Assembly: GCA_012845835.1 (NCBI GenBank)
Contig: JABAKD010000019.1
Span: 9,855,736-9,919,735 of the forward strand
DNA: 64,000 nucleotides
Reading direction: 5' to 3'
Source of the DNA: Undaria pinnatifida
Lineage: Eukaryota > Sar > Phaeophyceae > Laminariales > Alariaceae
The position numbers and the translations under genes are program-made. The notes under the pieces are model-generated. The model was not told where the DNA came from. It searched no databases and was given only the letters and a program-made list of their open reading frames with translations. Positions 54,966-64,000 of this stretch are shown here, in pieces. How positions within the stretch are numbered: position 1 is the stretch's first letter; each line of letters opens with the position of its first letter.

Positions 54966-57900
54966 TAGTCCTTGATTACGCCTAACGTAGTTAGAATGTT
55001 GCAGCGGCTCTGCTCTGTAGCAAGTGAATATCGTCCGTACGAGTAAAGTTGATGACGCGGGTTCGAATCATCCCGAGTGATACTCGTGCTCCTGAGGACT
55101 TTTCTTGCTTAAAAATGAATATCATATATAGCGGAGAAAGAGCGGAAGCGTGAGTTAGCAAAACTTCGATGAAGTCGACCAGCATAACAAGCTGAAAACC
55201 AGGAATGTTGAACTCTATGCCCGTTACAAGTGAAGGCGCGTACCCGGGGGGGAGGGGGGAAGACATCTGTGGCCGGAGCTTGTCCAGAAGGTCGCTGAGG
55301 GTAAAATCTGTTACGAGTTGAGCCGGAAAGTAAAATATGATGACTTAAGCATGCATGTAAAAAGTGCCGCCATCATCGCCTCCATACCCCCCAAGGACGA
55401 ACTAAAACGGACACTGTTTGTTGAACACTACGAAGCGTGGAGGGCTTACCCGTTGCACATGCAGCCGTGGTTTAGTGGGTCAGCAGCACGTAAAAAACTG
55501 CGTCATCAACATATTTTTAAGACAGCTCCATGCCGGGGCGCAACGTGGAGAGAAGAGGGCGCACTCGGTAGAACAATAACAACGAGAAGTGACGGCGAAA
55601 CAGCCAGAAAATTTCCAACATCCCTAAATCCCGCTACCATGTCGCCAATCTATCACTGGAAGCCTCTACTATACTCAACCGTCGGCAAATCCGTATCAAA
55701 TCCAAGCATGCAATGAACAGCCTCTCTGCTTCGTAAATAATACGTCATGATGCTATACTGTCATATCATCAGAGTAAAACGATTCAATGAAAAATACGGT
55801 CAATTAAAATCCTCTCAGTACTAATGTGCAAAGAACGAAAGATTGCAATACCATTGTCCTTGAAAAGAGCTCCATAAATCTAGGGATACAATCCAGAGAT
55901 AGTATCCAACATCAATCTTCGCGAACCTGAAATCTTGGTCGCAAAATCCTAACTCCAAAAATAAAAACCCAAATCCCAAATCCATAGACGAAAAACTCAA
56001 ATCTGAAATCCAAATTCCAAAAAAATCCGAAAACTCAGAAATCGGCCCTATACTCAGCACTCATCTTTCTATATAAAACGGTTGTCAGCTCCATAGAATA
56101 AGGTTGCCTACAAGTGTGATCGGACAGCAATATCAAACCTCCCTTTCGAATTATAAACAATGTCCCCTGGCTGGGTACATGCTGAAAATCCATTCAGATT
56201 CCAAATGCTCAAATCCAGAGCAAAATACTGCCATACTAGACAACGCAATCGTGAAAAAGTACTAATTCAAAATGCAAGAAACCGGTATTTGCCGCCTAAA
56301 ATACCATCCACTCCTAAAAGTACCAAACTCTAGCCAATATTTGCAGAATCCTCAAGAAAATTCCCTGAATCAAGAAACGTCAAAGTTTCAATCAGCTCCC
56401 GAAAAACTTAGTCGCCCTCGGGTTCAAACGTATCGAACTCATCGAGTCTGAGACCTTTCTCCAAATTAAATCGGTCGTACTCACAGCTGACGCCACAATT
56501 TTTGAAAAAAATTGACGAGCCTTAGTCTCCTTAAGTGGCCAAGCGAATGCTACTCCGCACAAGCGGTAATATGTGGGCGTGACCCCTTCTGGCAGAATAT
56601 AAACTAAACGATTTGGCTCAGCTGGGTCTCATTACTGGGCTAGTTGAGAAACCCATAGAATGTTTACGCAGGGATGACCTCGGGTAGTTTACCAAAACCG
56701 TTGCCGTCCCCAAGTCCCGAAAATCTCATACTTGCAGCTCATAATATACTCCGTATTATCCACCGTCCCCGATTCACCACTGAAATGGAAATGAAAATGT
56801 CAAATATAATTATTAAACTGTAGAAACATCGAATCTAGCGTACTAAATCATGAGGTATTGTACCATTTTTCAATAAAAATGTTTCATCATAAAATACCGA
56901 TGAATTCGTGTGCTCTCAAAGCGTTCGCATTGTCCGGACGTGTCTGGTTAGCAAGCCACATCAAGCATCCAACCAGCTCGCGAAAAAGACCAGTCGCCCT
57001 CGCGTTCAGACTCAGAACTCGTCGAATTTGAGACCTCCCTCGAGCGGGTTTCTCCTACCCGAACTAGCGCATATATCACCATTCACCGCAAACCCCGCTA
57101 AAATCTATCAAATCCCGCAATAAGTCACTCTATTGCAGAGTTGGACTCGAAAACTGTTTGATGCCGGTATAGCACGAATTCAACCTCGTGCTTCTTTATG
57201 TTTCAGAGTACCGATAAGTCAGGGCGCAAACTTCTCGTTACACGTGACGAGGTTGTTGTATCGAGGGTCAAGTTATTCCGCATGTTCCTTCTCGGAAGAG
57301 CGACACGTAGTATCACCGTGCTGCAAGAGTGTTAGTTCATGCTGCTACTTGATAAGCTACCCCGATAAAGAGAACACGACCCTTTAAACTGTTTGTCAAC
57401 CTTGACTAAAACGAGTATATAGGATACGGTATCAGGTACTCCATAACTAACGCAAGTATATTGGCCACTTTCTTCTGTGCCCAAAATGCTCGTATGCTAC
57501 GTACATAAAATGTTTGAGCACCTGTGAACTATAAAAACCTCATCTACCCCATTCCACCTGCTCATTATTTTGGGTCCGGCGTACAGATACCGCTTACCAT
57601 AACAATCTGCACACGCGCATGACAAGAGCGGGGGCGTTGAGGGGGCGATCTAACAAAAGGGGGCTTGATATAATCCAAATTACATTAGTCAAGCAAAGCG
57701 AGTCAGAATGCAATATCATATTCATACCACAGCAGGCATAACCAGGACAAGAGCAGGGTGGAATATCCAGTTTAACAAGAAAAACACATGCCTATATTCC
57801 CACCACACATTGCCTCATATCACGTGAGTGATACTATATTTCCTCACACTATATTTCCTTACTACCGGTTTTTTCATTTCGTGTGCCGCACTATGCTATA

Positions 57901-57983
57901 TCGCCCTTGAGATTGACAACCAGCTATTCTGGAAGTAGCCCGCAATGTATAAGACGACCAAACTGCAAAGTACCACGTAGTAT
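54966..57983. other. Right-arm counterpart of 15563-18610
   Basis: Contains the SINE with B box GGGTTCGAATCATCC (about 55061-55075, +), R3 (about 55412-55720) and AT-rich sequence. A frame at 55318-55716 (MSRKVKYDDLSMHVKSAAII...) spans the R3 copy. It is open here and broken in the left arm; I do not recognise it. Confidence 0.5.
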
Positions 57984-59247
57984 GTGGCATCATCTCTCGT
58001 GCATACTCTGAATATTACACTACTGGTACTAACCAGGCAAGGCCTCAGGCAAGGATGCGTGCTCGCGCCTCTGCTGTTCAACATGTTTTTCACGGCGGTA
58101 CTGCGTGTGGCCGAGAACCACTTCCTCGCTGATGCAGCCATCACGGACAACATGGTGCAGCTCCAACGAAAGAAATACGAAAAAGAGGGACTTCACGCAC
58201 AGGCAAAGTTGACCGGCGGAGGGGGAAGGAGGTGGAGGTGCAGATAATATGGTGTATTCTGTACGCTGACGATGCGGGCATCATATCGCGATCATCGAAA
58301 GGGCTGGAGAGAATGATGACGGTGATCGTAACTGCGTGCTCGGCGTTCGGGCGCACGGTCTCCAAGGCAAAAACAGAGATCATGTGTCTGCACGAAGAGC
58401 GGGGGGAAGGCGTCGTTCAATCAATGCAGCCGGCCAGGTATACAAGCAATCGAGTTTGTGTACTTGGGCAGGGCTATCACCGCAGACAGACACCTTAGCA
58501 TTCAAACAACGCCGCGTCTTCAGAGGGCATGGGCGTGCTTGCAGCGATACAAGATGGAAATCTATGATCGCCCGGGTGTGTGATTACGGTTGAAGGTGCG
58601 GTTGCCGAAAGCCGAGATGATCGTTATACTACTCTACGGTTGCATGACATAGAACCCGAACAAGTCTGACTATGGCAGGTTACGACGGGTTCACCACTCC
58701 ATGCTTCTCCGATGCCTCGGATGACGGAACCGGAAGCGCGACGACCACACCCTATCGTACGACGACGCGCTTTCCAAGACAGTTTCCAATAGCATAGAGG
58801 AGATAGCCCGCAAACAGAGGATATTGTCTGCAGGATTCGTAGCACGTATGGGGGAGGAGCGTCTGCCACAGAGGGTGACGTTTAGGGAGCTTGTTTGGTG
58901 TATGGGCTACTCAGGGGGGCAAGAGAAGGACTGGACGGCTCATCTGAAGGAGGATATGTCGGTCTTTGGTTGTGAAATTGAAAGAGTGGCGAATGGCTGC
59001 TCAGATGGCTCGACGACTCGAGGAGGGAGCCGAGTTGTTCATACGGGAATGGCATGAGACGGAGAGACGCAAAGTTGCAGATCGACGCGCAAAGGCCGCG
59101 GCAGCGCCATTCACCATCGGCATTTCTAAGCGGCCGGGGGGAGGGGGGAGGGGGATAGGGGGGAAGCGGGAAGGGGGGCGGGCGGAGGGGGCGCGTCGTG
59201 CTCAAGAGACTGAAGTCTGGGTCTGGGTCTGGCCATCATCGTCTTGA
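57984..59247 (+). pseudogene. LINE reverse-transcriptase remnant (type B), right arm
   Basis: Mirror of 14285-15562. In order it reads TRQGLRQGCVLAPLLFNMFF, WCILYADDAGIISRSSKGLE (YADD intact), RVFRGHGRACSDTRWKSMIA in a shifted frame, SAGFVARMGEERLPQRVTF and RRLEEGAELFIREWHETERR. At least three frameshifts separate these, so it is inactive. YADD here against CADD in the left arm shows independent decay after the duplication. Confidence 0.8.
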
Positions 59248-59414
59248 AATTTGTGGACCTTCCAATGGCCGTCATAAGTTAGCGTAATGCCGCCGTGGCT
59301 GCTTCGCCTTGTTACGTTCTCTTCCCAGTGCCATTGATGCACTTGATACCCTCTGTGAGCCCAATGCCGTCCTTTTGTCAGTTTTTAGGGCCTGCTAGTA
59401 GAACGCTTTTCATC

Positions 59415-59890
59415 TTTTCCTTTCCTTGCTTCCTCTTCTTGTTTTGTCTTTTCTTGCTTTCTTGTCTTTTCTTTTCTTTCCTTCCCTTTTTCGGTTTCTT
59501 TTCTATTCTTTTCTTTCCTTTACTTTTCCTTCCTTTCTCTTTGTATCTTTTTTTCGTTTCTTTTTTCTACTTGACTTGCGTCTGACATGCATATGCGTAG
59601 TGATACGTACGTGTAATATATACGTCGTAGTCTTTCCTGGGTGGCAAGCGAGGTATAGTCGGTTTTTCCAGGCGCGATAAGTGAGACGTATGCATCAGTA
59701 TGGACCAGACTGACTCCCGATTTCACTTTGTATATGTTTTTGGCGGGGGCATGAATTTTGTTAGCTGTGATATATGCGTGTCCCACCTTTGGTATATTTG
59801 TGTTTTTTCCCTGGGGTATTCCTCAGCTCCTGAGTGACTGAAGCCTGCCCTGTGACCACGGACTTGATTATGCGAGTAATGTGAGAACAA
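59415..59890 (+). repeat. R2b repeat, mirror of 13637-14115
   Basis: Pyrimidine-rich tract followed by GAGACGTATGCATCAGTATG and a tail ending GCGAGTAATGTGAGAACAAC. Confidence 0.7.
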
Positions 59891-59993
59891 CAACAACAAT
59901 TCCCCTACAGCCGTCAACCGTCACCATTATATCTGCGAAACCGGATGACATATATCGTACCAGGCGTTTCTTTAGGAAAATGCACGGCACAAT

Positions 59994-60245
59994 CTACGGT
60001 AGCCCCCCCAATTTTTCTCTAACCAAATCGCCGGTTTTGAAAGCAGCCCACGGCCGTGAAGACTCCTGAATACGGTGCCCTTCGCCACCCCGACGTCATC
60101 GATCGATAGTCCTCCGCGAACAAGAACATATGTGAAGAAATACTTTTCATAGCATCCTTCCTCGTATCGAGCAGCCACGAAACGTTCGTTAAAGAAAATC
60201 TCTGCTTTTGGAGGGGGGCTATCGTAGAAACGGTCACCGATATCA
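59994..60245. other. Segment of about 250 bp present only in right arm
   Basis: In the left arm, GCACGGCACAAAACACATATCAAATG (reverse of about 13525-13550) replaces this whole segment. No terminal repeats or target duplication are seen, so it is more likely a deletion in the left arm. Two short minus-strand frames in it are unrecognised. Confidence 0.6.
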
Positions 60246-60366
60246 AATGTTATGTTTCGGAGATGGTGAATTCGTTCTCAATTCCTTCCCTCTTTGGTGT
60301 GAGGGAAAACAGTTGATTTAAAATGATTTTAACTACCAAACTGTTGTACATACGACAGACAGAAAA

Positions 60367-62158
60367 ATGGGCTGTCGCAAGCAAACGCTACGAAGCTACT
60401 GCTGACATCATCGATTTTCAACCCGTCAAGCATCCAGCATCCTGTGCTGGTAACCTGTTGATCAAGAGAGCTATCATATCACGAGCAATCACAGTTGCTG
60501 GTGGTTGGAGCAAGAGGGGCTGGGGGACAGGCACAATCATTTATCCTGCCCGTCCCTCTGCACAGGCTACTCTGCCCTTTGCTATGATTTACCGCGAATT
60601 AACGCTAGCAAATAAGTCTTAACCGTGAAGAATGCGAAAGAAACCTATCGTTTCAGCCGCAAAGAATAACATGTCATCGCTACGACAGTCAAATACCCTG
60701 CTGCTCAATAGTTAGCAGTATCATATATCGCGACAGGTCATGTGATGTTTTTTCACACAGCAACCGTCCACTACCTGCTGTATTACTCTAGAATGAAGAC
60801 AAAGATACAGAGGGAAAAAAGTCTACCAGGTACATGACATGACCTGATTGGTGCGGAAAAAAGTCTACATGACATGGCCTGGTTGGTGCCTCAGTCTGGT
60901 GCAAACAGTGGGAGAGATTCACCGTCTGGGTGTCCGTGCGTCCCACGCCCAGCGTCCTCCAACGCAACCAGCCACCTTGTGTCGATCCCGGAACGAGTCC
61001 ATAAGTCAATGGGCTCAGAAGCCGGCGCTCCCACGAAGCACGACAGATGAGGCTCGTAATTTAGTTTCACAACCAAATCGTCGAGCCACCCCTTCTCCCC
61101 CGTCTCAAACTTCACCTTCGCTTTACACGCGTCAATCACTACGCTTCGTGTCTCCGTCTTAAACTTCTGCTGCTGCTCCTGCGGCTGCGGCTGTGCAGTG
61201 CTCTCGCTCCCAGTCTAAGTATTAATAGTGCGATTACGAGCTGTGACTTCCAAACAGGGGGTGGTGCCGCCGGGGTTTACAGCTGCTGCTGCTGCTCCAA
61301 TGGCAGCTGCAAGAGCTCCTCCTGCTCTTTCCCCCTCGTCTCTAATTCCACCTCATCTCCGCAAGCCTCAACCCCCATCCAATTTTCCTCCGTCTCGAAC
61401 TGCTGCTGTTCCTGCTGCTCCTGCGACTGCTGCTGTGCAGTGCTCTCACTCCCAGTCTTTAGTGGGATTACGAGCTGTGACTCACATCTAGCCACGCCCG
61501 CTTCCCTCTCTGGTATCTGAGGTAGTTGCGAAATCTCTCGCATTTGCTCTTGTTGTAGAGAGAAGCTGGAGAGCTCGAAGAGTACTTGGGAGTACTCGCA
61601 AGTGATGAGTTTACTTTCCTCAATGCAACCTTCGATTTCGTAGAACTCGTCCCCTCCGGCCGAAATCTGGTATGTGGTCCGGAAACCGTAGCGGAAACCA
61701 CCCTCGATTTCTTTCTCGAGTTGGTCTCTGATTGCGAGCGGTCTTTCAGCTCCCATAACTTGGCCCGCTGAGAGATCCTCGCTCTCTCTGCCAACGCTTT
61801 CACGTCCACATTGACCATTATGATGTCGCCCTCAGGCGTGGTTCAAATAAGACACCCGGCTCGCTCCCTTTCACAGGTAGGGCTCTTGTTGTGCAACACC
61901 CTTTGCTTCGAGCAGGGATAGTACCGCGTACGGTACGCGATAATTATCGTTTTTGTTGATCCCTACGAAGCGTAGATGGCTTACCCGTTGCACAAGTAGC
62001 CGTGGGGTGGCGGGTCAGCAGCACGTGGATAAATACATAATCAATAAATTATATTAACACAGCTCCATGCCTGGGCGCAACGTGGAGAGAAGAGGGCTCA
62101 CTCGGTAGAACAACAACAACAACGAGAAGTGACGGCGAAATAGCCAGAATAATTCCAA
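60367..62158. pseudogene. Right-arm counterpart of the Gln/Glu-rich remnant region
   Basis: The mirrored remnant frames are at 61277-61818 and 60831-61215 on minus, with several substitutions (SAMVSG to SATVSG, KVALGK to KVALRK) and the same frameshift. The conserved open frame is at 60367-60622 (+). The 3.5 kb inserted in the left arm is absent here (junction at 60711). Confidence 0.55.
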
Positions 62159-64000
62159 CATCCCGAAATCCCACCACCATGTCGCCAACCTATCACTGGA
62201 AACCCCTACTATACTCAACCGTCGTCTTATCCGTATCATACCCAAGCATACAAAAAACATACACAAAAGGAATTGAGGGATAAGGAAAGGGATATAAAAA
62301 AGGCAAACATTTACAAATAGTGAAAACTAACACACCAGGAGTTGTACTATCGCAGTATCGGCTGGCGCTCCCCCCCCCGGAGGGGATGAGGCAAGCAACA
62401 ACAACAACAGCAACAGCAACAGCAGTCGCAACCGCAACGACAACGGCATCGACAACGACAACGACAAAGACATTATCACGGGCAGGCAACAGGCTCTCGA
62501 ACCAAGAGAAAAGTCAATCGGATTCAAGGCAGACGCAGCAATGTTGTGTAAAGAGGTCTTGCCAACTACGAGTAGGGGCCTTGGTGCCTCGCTACCCTGT
62601 CTACGGTCTCCTTCTGGCTTTTTTCGACCGTGGTTTCCCAACCCCCCGCTTTTCTTCGAGTGCGACGCATCCGAGGTGCGTGGCAATCATACCTCTGCTT
62701 TGGCTCTTCGTGGTGCCACCTGACCATGAATCATTTGGTTTCTCTGAGTATCCTACTGTACCACGTGCTCGCTTTTTATGATGCAGTGACTCGCAGCACG
62801 TTTTCCACTTCAAAGAGCATCGGACGATGTTCCTTTTGCGCCGTGTTTAGATCGAAGAAACGCAAGGTCAACCAGACAAAAGTGCCAGTTCCTCGGTGAG
62901 CTACCTGTTCCCGGATGCTCCCCACCGGCTATCGGCGAGAACATCGCACGATTAGGTAACAGTCCCTCGTTCTGCTGTGTCATTGCCGCCACGACGAAGA
63001 ACGTCCCATTTACAGATGGTCGTTTCGATACTCTCGGATGTCATCTTCTTGAGGGCTTTGACGTACGCGAGATTGATGTGGTCAATACGACGCTGAAAGA
63101 AAACGATTCGGCGGAACACTTTGTGGTGTGGTGATCGGAACTTGGCATGATTCTGCGCGGCAAGCGTGCACACCACGCACCCGTACAACAACAGGTTCTT
63201 GATCACCCCGGCCTTGAGCATGCGGACTTTCTGGTTGAGCGGGGCGGTCGTTCTATCGTACAGATCTGGACCTAACCATCTGCAGCATGTCCTCATGAGT
63301 CGGGGCCGTCGATTGATCTCAGCCATGAGGTCAGCATTTTTGGGGATAAAGGCGCCAAGTACATGAATTGCAGCGTCTGTTTTTACCGTTGCCCTGCTAT
63401 TCGATGACGAACTTTGGAGCCTGGGATGTCTGGTCCCGTGCTTGCAGCAACATGGTGTCCGTACTAATGTAGAACACACGAGGCCTGATACTTCGAAGAC
63501 GGTCACAATGACTGACGCCGTATTAGCAAAGCCCTTCGCCGACTTTGAGACAGTTGCTGCGTTATTGGCGTGCAGTACGATCCACACATCTATTCTCACG
63601 ACGGTAATAATTGGGATGCGGCGTATAAAAAACTTGACAAGCATTAGTCGCAGAAACGTGTACAGTAGCCCAGCATACTATGCGCAGGACACTGAAATGA
63701 CCGACAATAGTTTTTTTCCGAGCTATTAAACATAGGTGTTAAGAACAGTGGAGCTCTCTCCGTGTTTCAGGGGTTCTGTAACATGGAACATGGATGTATA
63801 TAGGTCGAACAAGCGAAAAGGTGTCTTCGTACATGTTCCAAACAAGAAACACACTTCAGCAATGAATGGCTGTGAGATCGGAGATTTCGTGGAAAAGCAT
63901 CTTTGCAAGCTGTGTGTGATACTTTTATCGTATGTATATACCAGGTACCATAGCGTTTACACGACATTTCTTACGTCCTAGACTCTAAATTGCACGAAAA
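62159..64000 (-). repeat. Near-identical outer segment of right arm
   Basis: Exact mirror of 6275-8116, including the decayed LINE RT (62952-63635, minus), the GTT-type microsatellite and the R1 tail (63843-63935). It runs off the window end. Confidence 0.85.

Larger units (their letters stand above)
37868..64000 (-). repeat. Right arm of giant inverted repeat
   Basis: Reverse complement of 6275-26635, continuing past the window end. Right-only insertions are TE1 (38157-46772), an R1 element (47753-48964), TE2 (49097-50698) and about 250 bp at 59994-60245. Other content mirrors the left arm. Confidence 0.95.

Noticed and set aside
6275-64000. Palindrome explained as a simple fold-back read artefact
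   Set aside because: The arms differ by many substitutions and by separate insertions with target duplications, which a fold-back copy would not show. The artefact stays possible only for the near-identical outer 1.84 kb.
6275-64000. The whole palindrome as one transposon with 20-kb terminal repeats
   Set aside because: No defined outer ends are visible, the right arm leaves the window, and the arms are made of ordinary nested repeats. TE1 has its own short ends inside one arm.

Overview
This is eukaryotic nuclear DNA. It has spliced genes with GT-AG introns, long repeat-filled gaps, non-LTR retrotransposons, tRNA-derived SINEs and TIR DNA transposons. There are no bacterial operons or ribosome-binding sites. 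From memory and unchecked, the reverse-transcriptase remnants resemble LINEs I associate with marine, brown-alga-like stramenopile genomes. A Golgi-type GT47 glycosyltransferase exon and a possible sulfotransferase exon would fit an alga, but the taxon is not proven.

The dominant structure is a giant imperfect palindrome. The left arm (about 6275-26635) is the reverse complement of the right arm (about 37868 to the end of the window and beyond), around a spacer of about 11.2 kb. Most of each arm looks about 5% diverged. The outermost 1.84 kb (6275-8116 against 62159-64000) is nearly identical; I found one difference. Because the arms were once the same, each serves as an empty-site control for the other. 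Insertions in one arm only, several with target-site duplications, are:
- left arm: a 190-bp retroposon (9549-9738), a composite of about 3.3 kb (9754-13072) and two LINE copies (22398-23286 and 24169-25592);
- right arm: a C-rich retroposon (47753-48964), DNA transposon TE2 (49097-50698) and large DNA transposon TE1 (38157-46772).

TE1 is the most gene-like object. It is 8.6 kb, ends in 12-bp perfect terminal inverted repeats beginning CAAGGG, and holds an 11-exon, phase-consistent gene of about 1,645 codons on the minus strand. The protein has zinc fingers at both ends, a central region with DDE/D-like acidic motifs and a long Glu/Asp tract. This copy carries a 2-bp frameshift and an in-frame TAG. 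TE2 has the same style of ends and keeps only the last exon of a related gene. The protein resembles, from memory, a large uncharacterised repetitive family of agaricomycete fungi.

Layout: 1-6274 unique flank with three weak exon candidates; 6275-26635 left arm; 26636-37867 spacer with repeats, a GGTACC-rich minisatellite and a truncated GT47 exon; 37868-64000 right arm. Recurrent repeats are called here R1 (C-rich retroposon), R2/R2b (LINE 3' ends with a CA-repeat tail), R3, R4 and a tRNA-derived SINE. No gene in the window is clearly intact.
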